Source of the DNA: Ophioderma brevispina
Lineage: Eukaryota; Echinodermata; Ophiuroidea; Amphilepidida; Ophiodermatidae
NCBI GenBank assembly: GCA_023653785.1
Contig: JAMKCH010058182.1
Coordinates: 1 to 64,000 of the forward strand
Length of the DNA stretch: 64,000 nt
Reading direction: 5' to 3'
How positions within the stretch are numbered: position 1 is the first letter of the stretch; every line of letters begins with the position of its first letter. Below the pieces are notes generated by a model that was not told where the DNA came from, ran no database searches, and was given only the letters and a program-made list of their open reading frames with translations. The position numbers and the translations under genes are program-made. Below are positions 44,433 through 54,900 of the stretch, piece after piece.

Positions 44433-45650
44433 GGGTGCCACCCTATCCATCACTTTAGGATAGCCCTATGCTCTACCTATATAAAAATATGAAGGGCATA
44501 AAATGTCAATTGACAACAAAATCATTTGGCACCAGAAAAGGTGTTTTTTTTTGGTAGGGTACAACAAAATCTAGAAGGGGGTGGTAAGACGAAGTTTAAG
44601 TAAGAATAGGGTGTTTTACATGTTACCTTGCACTTTATTTTTTATCATGGAAAGAGCATATCAAAAGAAGCAAAATAATTCCATTAAAATATCTCAAATG
44701 GTTAAAACGGTTTCAGAGATATAGTAACCATAAGGTGCAGAAGGTCAGATTTTTCACCTTTTGGTAAAAGTATAAAAAAGGGCCAACAATTTTAGATTTG
44801 CACAGGTAGAATGAATTCTGATGCATTTATATGTAATTGCAACTTTGTTCCAAAACATTAAAAAGTTTCATCGAGAATTACGTCGAATGTTCGCAAGTTA
44901 GGCCTATGGGTTTTTGAAATGGTCAAGTATGGCCATTATCTAAACTACGCAGGCAATTTACCCCCATCAAACTTATGGGAAAGAACATTTGATTACAAAT
45001 TTGAGTTAAATCGGTTCAGCCGTTAGGAAAGTAGAAGCAAATATGTGTGCTAAATTGGCCTATAGGACAGTGTATGTTAATTAATGTGTTCGACCACATT
45101 TGGAGACAATTTTGTTCATAACATCAAAAGGAAACATTTCCTGCCCTTAAATTTCACTGCTGTAATGAGAAATATAAAAAAAAATCTTCAGATACCAAAA
45201 TTTCAATTTTGATCCAGTAAAGTGGGAGGACGAGGCTTTCTATCAGTTCACCCACCAATAAACAATGAACTATAAATTTTCGACTCCATTAAATATGGAT
45301 TATTACATTTTTATATGGGGTAAAAACATAACATCTGAACATATAAGGCACTGAATTACTACGGGGGGAATAGTAGTATTATTCAAATCAAACTTGGAAA
45401 TAATGAGTTGAAGAAAAGGGATGACATTAAGGAGGTTGATGTTAAAGGGTTGCTACATTTTACACCCAATTTAGGTCCGTACAGGATGATATTTAAGAAA
45501 TAAAGGGTATTGCAGTATCATTTATGGGCGAATAATGTGTCCGAGGTCGGAAAAACTGAGTAATGGGCGATGCGCAGCCGAGCCCATTATTTTAAAGTTT
45601 TTCTGGCCGAAGATACATTATGAGCCCATTAATGACACTGCAAACCCTTT
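44433..45650 (+). repeat. Tandem duplication, copy 2 (empty site)
   Basis: A 1218-bp near-identical direct copy of 42680-44412 without the foldback element. Substitutions relative to copy 1 are very few (for example AAAATATA/AAAGTATA, CGTTGGG/CGTTAGG). The duplication is therefore much younger than the diverged palindrome that contains it. Confidence 0.9.
45512..45650. repeat. ~140-bp palindromic element inside the duplicated unit
   Basis: GGGTATTGCAGTATCATTTA, GGGCGAATAATGTGTC at the left pairs with ACATTATGAGCCCATTAATG, ACACTGCAAACCC at the right. Inner arms CCGAGGTCGGAAAAACT and AGTTTTTCTGGCCGAAG also pair. It occurs at the end of both duplication copies (44276-44412 in copy 1). Sequence after 45650 continues with more ATAATGGGC words and a second small inverted repeat up to about 45790. 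Confidence 0.6.
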
Positions 45651-45790
45651 ATTTCTATTATATTACCTAAAACAGCTTGATTTAATAAGAAAATGCTTTG
45701 GCGACCCATTATTGCAGAATAATGGGCAGTGAACTAACCAATCAGAATGCTGCATTTTCAATAATGGGCAGCAAAGGTAATAGAATATAG

Positions 45791-47100
45791 GATAGGATGA
45801 CACAAGCTCCTATGACCCGTGCTTCCCTGTGCCTGCCATTAGGTGGGGAAGTATATAAAAAGGTCAACATAGCACAAAAGCCACAAAGATTTAGATTGTT
45901 TTTCTGCAAATTACTCTAAAAATCAATTTTTATAATTCACAATCAATTTAAAAAACTGGCCGATTTGACATTAATACCCATATCCGACAAACCATATTAG
46001 CACTGGGCCAGAAAATGTACTGTGCAATGCGATTACATCATCACATGAACACACCAAACATCCCCCTTTTAGGAACCAGAAAGGCATTAAGGTTAACAAA
46101 CTTCCATTTTTCTGCCCATAGGCGCCTATTACCTTACCATTCCACACCATTTCAAAACCATACAACACCGAGGCTGGTCATCACGCGAACACAATGATGA
46201 GCCGCCCATGATGATATACAAATGGATAACAGTGAAATAGTGTTGATTTTGCCGTCAGAACTGATCAAAATTATCGCTTCTTTGTGGTAACACGTACAAC
46301 GTAAACGCGGTGTATAACGAGAAATGCAAAAGATGCCCCCAGTCATGGTGGATGGTGAGTGCGCCGCCCACGGCGAAGGGGCGATCATAGTCGCCGTCGG
46401 ATTCGTGTATATTTGGGTCATCTGGAGCAATTTAGTTGGGTAGATCTTCTATGAATGTTAATGAACACATTTAGCGAGGGTGCACCAGGGAGGGGGTCCC
46501 TAATACAGGGGCCAAAATGCTTGCAGCGGATTGTTGTAAAATTGTAACCAAAGTGTCCATCTTGTTACGCGGATTTAAAAAGGTATAGTTTGTACTATAG
46601 TGTATTTTCCCAAGACCGATCTTCCGACCATGTGACCAAGCCGTTCCATTAGCACGGAGAGGAGGCTACTTACCAAGGAAAATATCGATAGAATTATTGG
46701 CAAGGGGGTGAAGCCCATTCAAAACCAGTCGTCCGTGCTGGGCGCTGACATTTTGAATATTGCACGGAATAATTATTAGTTTGGGTGCTTGTATACACAC
46801 ATAATGTCAATTCGATACAAACAATCCGGCAAAATATCAGTTGTTGGATGTTGGGTGCTATTGGGTGGTTAAATTTTGTCCTTCCCATGGCCACACAACG
46901 AATGAAATGACACGTCAGTCGTCTTGATTTAAATTAACCGCCTCAATGAATACATCTTTTCACCTTAGCTCGCATTGCATTATGAGAAAAAAGAGTATCT
47001 GAGCACAATGATCCAGGTGCACTATTATTACACCTGGCCACCTCTAACACATACATCAATTTGTATCACTACCGGTTAGTGTATATGCAAAGCGGCACCC
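45791..47100. other. Palindrome interior, no gene supported
   Basis: A TATA-like GTATATAAAAAGG lies at 45849-45861. The segment 46300-46600 is the left arm of the inner palindrome. Minus-strand frame 46152-46430 has a homologous but non-collinear frame in the right arm, so it is a repeat-derived frame. Confidence 0.35.
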
Positions 47101-47105
47101 ACAGT

Positions 47106-47210
47106 ATGTGGAAGAAGCGGAGGCGGCCATTGCTTTCTATTGTTGGTACTCTATGTTTTCTTTGTGGTCGGCAAAACATGCGAGACGATGAATTTCTAAA
47201 GATTACGTAA
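47106..47210 (+). CDS. Small open frame near the palindrome centre, hypothetical
   Basis: An ATG in fair context opens MWKKRRRPLLSIVGTLCFLC and ends 14 residues later (RDDEFLKIT). A basic start and hydrophobic core resemble a signal or membrane anchor. It may be the first exon of something or pure chance. It lies in the unpaired centre of the palindrome. Confidence 0.15.
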   Translation: MWKKRRRPLLSIVGTLCFLCGRQNMRDDEFLKIT

Positions 47211-50044
47211 CGTTTTGCCTCTCTTTCTATATAGAACCTCTTTGATTATTGGACTGAAAAAAGGCCACCACAAAAATAATTATGTAACCCTATCCATTGT
47301 ACACTGGGACATAAAATCCATGAATATTACATCGACTGCTCCTGCTTACATTTACTCTACTCCTCACTAACATTTAGTTAGAAATATTATCAGGGGTTTC
47401 ATCAGGTTAGGGCAATTGATTTATCAAATAGAATGCTACTATACACAATACTCGCTGATATGCATTACATAGAACCCAATTGTTTTTATTTAACAAAAAT
47501 TTACCAAAAAAAAGCCTACAGCCCAAAAAGTAAATCTTATTAATGCAGGACGTTGAAAGAAAATAAAATAAAAAAATAAAAAAATAAATGTGGCCTCTGC
47601 AAGGATGGTAACTGGCCACACTCCATTGATTTAAAAAGATTATAGCTTTGTGATTCCATTCACAGGTCACGATTTCAAAGCCTTTTCATTTCAAATAATA
47701 CGCAAATGGTCGATTTCCGGCTCTTTTCAAATTGAACATTCAAAATAGCTGCTTCATTAATTCAAACGTATTCAGAATTGGTCGGTTGTAATAGGTTTGC
47801 ACAGGGCAGCTTATACTTACTTACAGGACAGTGTACCTGTTCAGATTATAAATGACCGAAGGTTGGACAAAAGTGATATCTTTGGACAACTGGCAAATAT
47901 ATACCTGAAGACAGTACATCTTTACTTTTGTTCATCATCCCTGCCCATCCCAGCACCAAAGATCGCTCTTCAGAAAACGTACTTTACCTACAACTTACGG
48001 AGATATAACACGAAACTCGTCAATTGCCAAAGGTCACCACCAAAGGTCAAATCTTCAAGTTTGTGTCGATTTCTTTAAAAATGGTCTCAACTTGTTCACC
48101 TTTCCCACAGGGTTTGCAACAAAAGTAATTGGTTTTCAAGATTAATGACAAACAAGGTCCATGCCATTGTCGATTGATACATGAATTTTAGAAATAATTA
48201 GGTTGGGCAGCGCAAACTGTTTTTGTTGCGGTATTTGAGGAAATATGAACAATTTGATCCTATTTTAAAGATTAAAGACTTTTGACACTTGACGAATTTT
48301 GTATATCTCCATAACCATACATTATAGGTAGTACAAACCATACCTTTAAACAAAATGGACACTTTGCTTACCTTTTTACACCAATCCAAGCATTTTCATT
48401 TGTGACCCCTGTATTACGGAATTATACCCCCTCCTGGATTCACACTTTTAGGAGCTGCACCCTTGCTAATGTGTTCATCAACCTTCATAGAAAACAAAAA
48501 ACATTGAGAAATGAACCTATGCTATCCACGGTCACAGAATTGCTCCAGATGATCCAACTTGTACGCATGAAATCGCCGGTGGGGCTATATAGCTTGGGGC
48601 TTACCATCACCGGTCATGGGTACGGCTCGAGTCTGCATCGCACCATGCACCTTTTTTATGCTATTCCTTTATTTTTTCTTCACTTCCAGGACTAAAACAA
48701 GATGGGCTTTAAGAAAAAGTGTTCGCCCAATGATATGTCTGTGGGCTACATCAGGGAAATATTTCTTTCATTTCCCTGCAATTTAGGAATCTTTGAAAAT
48801 AATATCCGACTCATGTTATGATAGAGAAACAATAACTAAATTTAGTGCGTAGTAGTGCTAAATTAATATACGAGCACAAAATTGCATGTTTTAAGTACCA
48901 CAAGAAGAACCATATTTTAATTATGTACACCAAAACACCCCTACTTAAAAATGGTATGTACCATCTTCTATCAAAGCATAATTTTATTTTCTACTGAGTA
49001 ACCAGTTTAATGTAGTAAAATGTTTGATTTTCATGAGGTGTCAACTAAGTGCACTGTATACTCACACTCTGCACTGTCAGATTTGTATAGTTTCTGATAT
49101 TTATTACTGTAGGCCTACATTACAATATGGGATAATTGCCCCCCCCCCCACCACCACCTAAAACGTCTTTTTCTTCATATACATCATAGCTATGTGGAGG
49201 TACCATCATAAAAACCCATCAGGGCACCAATCCTCAACTGAATATATGTGTATTATATCATGTAACAATAAAAAATGGGTTAAAATTTATTTCTTTTTTT
49301 ACCCCAATGTGATAAAATAGGAAGCGGCAAAACACCCCTATTTCAAAATGGTACATGCCTCCACACATTTTAAAGAAATTATGTATGGTTGAAATGTTCA
49401 TCTTAACGATACATGATGTCCAGCTTTTAACTAGCTTGAGTAATGGAGACATGGTGTTTTGAAATTGGTGTTTTTTTGAAAAATATTGTAAACATGATAT
49501 TTTTCATTTTTGGCCATATTTGATGACGTAATTCATGGACTTAACCTGGAATATTCGAAATACAAACAGAAGTGGTGAAAAGCACATTCTTTCAAATACA
49601 TATTGGCCAAGATTCATTGGAATCCTCTCTTGTTGAAGTATATTTATATAACCTTGAACTTTGGTATTTTGGTTATAAGCATTTTTGTAAAATTGATGAA
49701 AAGGGCCTGATTTTAGGGGGGGTCTAGCCCCTCCTCATAGGGGGGGGGCCTATGGATTTTTTTAATATCACCACTCTGAGTTGTTTGACCAAAGTGTTTC
49801 AAATTGAAAATATAGTTAAAATTGGTTGACCCTCATCTTTCACCTTTATATGGGAGCCTGCATGGTGCTTAAAAAATATCACACTTAAATACAGTCCACA
49901 CGCATTTGTTATGATTTTATTGTATCAGGTTGATATGAGCTTTTGTCTTCCTATGAACTATTATCATGATTATAGAGTCAGTTTAAGCTACATTATATGG
50001 CCCAAGTAGTAACCAGCTATAGTAACGGCACTCTCTAAGACAAG

Positions 50045-50323
50045 TCAATACCCCACTTTAATATATTTTACGTCTTGGAAATGATTTAAGGTCATTATTA
50101 GAAAGTGTTGTTTAATAACGTCGAAAGGGTAGGGCTGCTTTTCTTCCTGATTTACGTGCCCTAGAGCGAATATAATCACCGCCATCTTTAAAAACAAGCC
50201 TGTACGCAAAATATAAATGCCATAAATTCTTTTTGGAGCTCCCAAAATATCACACAGGTTCTTATTGCAACGAATTGACACTTTAAGTTCATTTAGCAAA
50301 ATATGCCTCCTTGCGTCGGCCAT
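50045..50323 (-). other. Open frame shared by both palindrome arms
   Basis: On the minus strand 92 codons begin MADARRHILLNELK and include DILGAPKRIYG and VNQEEKQPYPFDVIKQHF. The left arm (about 40860-41090, plus strand) encodes a related but broken frame: ARRHILLNVLKLPN, NILRAPKRDL, FFDIIRTYE. Similarity at protein level on both arms hints at a former coding sequence, or may just reflect DNA homology. No domain recognised. Confidence 0.25.
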
Positions 50324-50769
50324 CTTGGACGCCTAGCTGTTTAAGCCCCCTTCAGGCAGTTAAAAACTTGGTTTCGTGTAGTCGTGGATAAAATTTCTAT
50401 CTGTAATGAAATTAAAATTGCGGTTTTACACAAAACAATGGCGGCCATTTTGAAATGGGCAGGACACGCTAACGTGCAGCTTTCCGGGGCGGAAACATAC
50501 ATAATCCTAGTCAGGGGGACAGCCCCTTCAAGGTGATATATGGGAAAATCAATCACTAATTGGGTGCAACGAACGGAAAATCTGATGGTGGCAGCTTATG
50601 GACTAAAAAACGCATTTCCAGAAAAACGTTTTGAAAATCTGGCGATCTTAATTGCTATATACTGTTAATTATAACCTAGTTGAAAATCGCCAAATAAATT
50701 AAATTTCAAATATATTTCACTGATCAACTTCTAATTTATTTAGATATGCGAAAAAATATGTTAAATAAA

Positions 50770-50945
50770 ATACGACACTATATGAAAACGACAAAATGGC
50801 AATTTCAACATGTAAATGACAAATACGTCGAGCAAAAACGTCGTTCCACACTATGTGAAAACGACAAAATAGCAACTCTACCGTGAACTGAAAAATACGT
50901 TGCTCAAATACGTCACTATGTGAAACGGCAAATTCTTCAAAATGC
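50770..50945. repeat. Diverged tandem repeat (CACTATGTGAAAACGACAAA)
   Basis: Three units begin CACTATATGAAAACGAC (50775), CACTATGTGAAAACGAC (50850) and CACTATGTGAAACGGC (50915), 65-75 bp apart, with ATACGTC or ACGTCG links. A related word, GTCATATAGTGACGTATTTGC, occurs inverted at the left palindrome edge (about 40530), which suggests these repeats belong to the palindrome's outer ends. Confidence 0.5.
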
Positions 50946-51024
50946 AGATATGATGCTGTGGGTCTGCGCAGAATAGATTTTCGACAAACACGTCGTTATG
51001 TGATGCAGACAATTTAATACTTAA

Positions 51025-51288
51025 GTGACCGGGGGGTCCTATGGACCCCCAAAATTTGTTTTCGCGCTGGCCGCTTTACGCTTTCGATTTTTTTTTTTTT
51101 CGTCGATTTTTTTTGTAATTGTCTGACTTTTAAATGCGCTTATTTTCAAACCAAATAACAAATTCCATTTTAATTGCTGATTTGAGGTTGTCTTATGACC
51201 CTTCACATGTGGTATAAATTTCGTGCAAAAATTCCACCGGGATAGTGGTTTCCTTGAGGGAGGGGTCCATGGAACCCCCATTGGGCAC
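51025..51288 (-). mobile_element. GTGCCAGGGG-end miniature element, copy 2 (264 bp)
   Basis: Inverted relative to 9763-9964. Left end GTGACCGGGGGGTCC after TTAA (51021-51024); right end inverted GTGCCCAATGGGGG, flank TAAC. It shares GCGCGAAAACAAATTT and GCGCATTTAAAAGTCAGACA with copy 1. Confidence 0.65.
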
Positions 51289-51600
51289 TAACGGTAGTGA
51301 AAACCCCTTGGTCACTTAATAAGTGTTAAGTGTTAAGTTAAAGGTTTTGCAAATAGGTCACAATTAGTTAATGTCTTTCTAAATAAGCCACTATGAGGCT
51401 TGAAATTTGTTGAATCTGTAGAGTAGTACAAAACAAGTATTTCAAATTTCTCAAAAAAGGAAAAAAATGTCAAAATACGTGACGCGGCCGAAGAAAAACC
51501 GTGTCCCTCGTAATACATGCAAAGTATATTAGCGCTAGAGTGCGTAACATGCAGTGAGAAAAATATATATACCGAACTGTTTTGTTACAAAGAAAATTAT

Positions 51601-52041
51601 CCCGGGGGGCAGTTGTATTCAAAGGTTGATATGATGCGTGAACATGGCTTTCCGAAATGCACCCTAAACAAGTATTTCCACCGACTAAAAAACATACCAT
51701 AATCAAGCATTTTTGTCTGTTTTGCTACCATAAACAAGTCTTTTTGTCAGTTTTTGCTACCTTAAACAAGTAAGCAACGCATTGTGTTCATAATATACCC
51801 TTATTATCTGGCTTTGCTCATGTTGCTTTCCTTCCAAATTACTCTATTTTTTATGATTTTGATCTCGCGTACATCACAATTTCGGGGTTACGAAAAAAAC
51901 ATACCTTTTTTCCATATTTTGCTGTTTTTGACACCCTAATCAATGTACGCGCGTACATCGCCTGTTGGAAAAAAGAGACCCTTTTTACGCGTTTTCTTGT
52001 TCACGCATCATATCCACCTTTGAATACGAGTGGCCCCCGGG
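51601..52041. mobile_element. CCCGG-end TIR element with 8-bp target duplication (441 bp)
   Basis: It is flanked by AAAATTAT at 51593-51600 and 52042-52049. Inverted ends of about 45 bp read CCCGGGGGGCAGTTGTATTC left and CCCGGGGGCCACTCGTATTC right (on the other strand), then AAAGGTTGATATGATGCGTGA. The interior has repeated ACCCTAAACAAGTA-type words and no transposase. Related interior sequence without clear ends lies at about 56190-56600. Superfamilies with 8-bp duplications include hAT, P, Merlin and KDZ; the ends do not let me choose. Confidence 0.8.
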
Positions 52042-52160
52042 AAAATTATAGAAAACAGAAGAAAAAAACCCAATATAACCATTTTGGCATAAGTTCAGTA
52101 AATTTGCACTTTGTCCTTAAAACCACCACCGGATCCATATTACTAATATAGACTTTCTGA

Positions 52161-52290
52161 TCACACGACTCCAGTAGTATGTGGATCACTAGGTTTGTCA
52201 TCGAGGTTTAGCATATTTAAACTCTCTTCCGGATCCTGGTTGTTAGGATGCTCATTGGTTTCATCAGGTGTCTCAGCAGTTCTCTTAAAT
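52161..52290 (-). CDS. Candidate terminal exon, acidic C-terminus ending TGVV
   Basis: On the minus strand a run of T and AG (52291-52292 on plus) leads into 42 codons and TGA (52161-52163). Incoming phase is 2. The frame reads FKRTAETPDETNEHPNNQDP, then EESLNMLNLDDKPSDPHTTG, VV. It is acidic, Pro/Asn-rich and probably disordered. The last four residues resemble a class I-like PDZ-binding end (T-x-hydrophobic is one residue out of register, so weak). Acceptor and codon use are good. The upstream exon was not found before the element at 52849. Family unknown. Confidence 0.45.
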
Positions 52291-52848
52291 CTAAAAAAAA
52301 AAACGAAAAAAAGATGGGATTATTCTTTAAAGGTATATCTAGTTCCAAGGTTATCTCAATTAATAATGTGAATTATAAAAAAAATAACCAACCAACCAAA
52401 ACGACAGTAGCACAATAAGATTGCATTGATTAAAAACAATCAAACCGATCACAATACTGTCGCATACACCTATCGTTAGCCAATAGTGTCATTACGTCTC
52501 TCTCTCTTTTGACGTGTTACGAACATTTCGACATGTTACTTATGAAATTACATGCTACTTTCTATTTTAAATGTATCATTGATTGTCCAATTGAAATCAT
52601 TCTTATTTTGAATATTCCAATCAGACTCCTTTAAATTTATCATGTAAAGTTCATAAAATAGGCCTAAGTGTGACTTTTGAAAACAAGAAAAGAAAAGTTA
52701 GTTACGTGTGCTGAAAATGGTACTTTTGGCCGAAAGGGTCATAAGATGTGCGAATTGACATGCACTTTTAATTTAACATGTTACTTTCAAAAAGACATGA
52801 TGTTTTAGAAAAAGAACATGATAGAAATTTTATAACACGTATAACAAC

Positions 52849-53397
52849 CCCGGTACCGTCACTTCTTTTACTGTCGGGTACCCATGCTCGTTCGTAGGAT
52901 CGCGAAAAAAGGGCGTTTTCCTCGATCAATTTCGCGAATTTTATTTTTCGCGAAATCAAAAAAAAAGGTACTTTTTCATTGGGAAAGTTCGCGAAATTTT
53001 GAAAAGGGGTATATAGGGTGGTCGCAACGCGTCGTAAAAAACCCGTATTAATAAAGGTATATTTTTGTCCGTGATTTTCGGAATGGATTCCAATAACAAA
53101 GTATCAATCATCAAATCTTCAGCTGACGACATATAGGCCTATACTGATATATTTTGTTCATTTCGTTATTTGTGTTTCGTTGACTGTATTTATCATAGTT
53201 CGTGTTTTGTTTGAAAAGGGTAGTAAATTAAAAATCATTCATGATTTCGCGAAAAAGGGGGTATATTTTTGCCCTAAAAATTCGCGATTTTGCACAAAAA
53301 AGGGGTGTTTTTAAACCAAAAAACGCGAAAAGGGGGTGTTTTCAATTCCTACGAACGAGCATGGGTACCCGACAGTAAGAGGAGTGACGGTACCGGG
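52849..53397. mobile_element. CCCGG-end TIR element with 8-bp target duplication (549 bp)
   Basis: It is flanked by ATAACAAC at 52841-52848 and 53398-53405. Inverted ends of about 50 bp match almost perfectly: CCCGGTACCGTCACT, then TACTGTCGGGTACCCATGC, CGTTCGTAGGA. The interior repeats TTCGCGAAA and GAAAAGGGGG words on both strands. No transposase. It shares end type and target size with 51601-52041, but the sequences are otherwise different. Confidence 0.85.
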
Positions 53398-53582
53398 ATA
53401 ACAACTTGATGCATGATATCAAATGCACCAATCAAAACCTCACTTTATTTTAAATTGCCTAATGATAGCTTGCTAAATTATCTCACGTAACTTTCAAATT
53501 AACGTGTTGTTTTTAAATTAACATGTAATTTCTTATTATTGCGAAAGTAACATGTTAAATTCAAAGTTCCATGTAAAATTAG

Positions 53583-53969
53583 TTAATCAATGCCCTTCAT
53601 ATAGAAAATCACAATCATGTAACGGAAGGACACCAGGTGCGTCCTTCCGTTACCACGCTCATTAATTATGCAAAGGGTCATTAACAAAAAGTGTTTTGTT
53701 GAAAAATAAGTAGCTGAAATTGAGCAAACTAGTAGCATGCATAGAATTATGCAGTGTATTCGACATTGTAATAAATCTTTTTCTTCTGCACTGGCTTGAA
53801 AGTCCAAAAAAGAGTCTAAATGCCCTTCCGTTACAGTGGAATTGCGCTTTTGATCTTCGTAAATTGCTCTTTTCAGAGACTTCGTTTTAGAATTTTGTAC
53901 TAAGCCACGACAATAATAAGTAAACTTTTTTGGAATCAGCTTGTACATCAAAACGAAAATCTGATTCAT
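53583..53969 (-). other. Open frame, not supported as a gene
   Basis: 128 codons begin MNQIFVLMYKLIPKKFTYYC; a hydrophobic stretch (IHCIILCMLLVCSISATYF) lies near residues 70-90. No family recognised. It contains three copies of the CCTTCCGTTAC word, two of which form a hairpin at 53619-53653. Confidence 0.15.
53619..53653. repeat. Perfect 13-bp hairpin
   Basis: GTAACGGAAGGAC (53619-53631) and GTCCTTCCGTTAC (53641-53653) flank a 9-base loop. A third copy of CCTTCCGTTAC is at 53824-53834. Confidence 0.75.
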
Positions 53970-54596
53970 CTGAAACTTTGGTAGTGGAGGGCCCTATTGT
54001 AAAATTTGGTGAAGTTCTTGTTAATTGTTGGCAACCACTATAAACGTGTACTACTGGATCTGACTATTCAGAAAAACGATGTTGCCATTTTTTCCGTTGA
54101 CTTTTAGTGACCTTGACACAGGGTCAAATGTCAAAATGGTCATACCTCGTCCAAAGTATATCGACCTTGGTACCAAAATGTGGCAAATTTTCACAAGGAA
54201 CATTGTTTATGCTATTTATTTTGTTATCTGACCTTTCGTTTTCTTGCTATATGCAAATAACCTAATTAGAGACAATAATATGCATAAAATTGCCTTTTTG
54301 CAAGACCGCAGTCCTGTCCAAAGCAAGGGTAAGGCCTCAAGTTTTTGCACAATGCAGTCATCTGTAAACACTCTGCTTGAATGTAGAATGAATCCTACCC
54401 CCATTATTCTTGCTATTAATACCCATGGGTGAGTTAAGTAAACCAAGTTGTTTTGGTGATAAAGTGCAAGGAGAAAATGATTCGTGTGTATTCTTACCAA
54501 ATCCATGGAACGAATCGTCGTTATTACTATGAAATAACCACGATTCGCACTTCAGAGACAAAGAGACTTAGTCTCAGTCACATGGAAGTCCGGAAG

Positions 54597-54900
54597 TAGG
54601 ACCCATAGCTATACCATTTTTGGCCAAAAAAGTGACCCATAGCTATATCAGAGATTCAAATTTTGGGCCAATTTAAACCACATTTTTTTCCTCAAACATT
54701 GACATTTTAACCAAATTTGGACAATTTTTACTTCAGATTGAAGAAATTTGACTGATTTTCCAACAACCTTTAGAAAAATTTGGCTTCCGATTGAGAAAAT
54801 TTGACTAATTTTCAAACAAATTTGAGACAATTTTGAAAAACGACCCAGTGCCATACCAAAATTGGCATGAAAAAGTGGGTCATTGATATACCTGAAGGCT
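54597..54900. repeat. AT-rich inverted-end element inside the 3.2-kb palindrome
   Basis: GACCCATAGCTATACCATTT and GTGACCCATAGCTATATCA at the left are answered inverted by AAAGTGGGTCATTGATATAC and ACCAAAATTGGCATG near 54850-54895. Between them AAATTTGAC words recur. The minus-strand frame across it is repeat-derived. Confidence 0.5.

Larger units (their letters stand above)
40540..50615. repeat. Interrupted palindrome of about 10 kb
   Basis: Sequence at the left recurs inverted at the right in mirrored order. Left 40549-40790 and right 50380-50615 share GTCCCCCTGACTAGGATTA and TTTCAAAATGGCCGCC. Left 40790-41090 and right 50080-50390 share GGGCTTAAAC, TCCAAGATGGCCG and AGGAGGCATATTTTG. Left 41385-41530 and right 49690-49880 share ATTTTTTAAGCACCATGCAGG. 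Left 41880 and right 49370 share GTGTGGAGG. Left 46300-46600 and right 48270-48690 share ATGGACACTTTG and GACCCCTGTATTA or its equivalent. The left side carries about 3.7 kb extra, including the tandem duplication at 42680-45650. Arms are diverged, with many indels. It may be a large non-autonomous TIR transposon, an old inverted duplication, or two opposed copies of one repeat. No host gene inside is supported. Confidence 0.65.

Noticed and set aside
40540..50615. Polinton/Maverick element
   Set aside because: The size and inverted ends would be compatible, but no polymerase, integrase, ATPase or capsid similarity was seen, and the arms are unlike simple terminal repeats.
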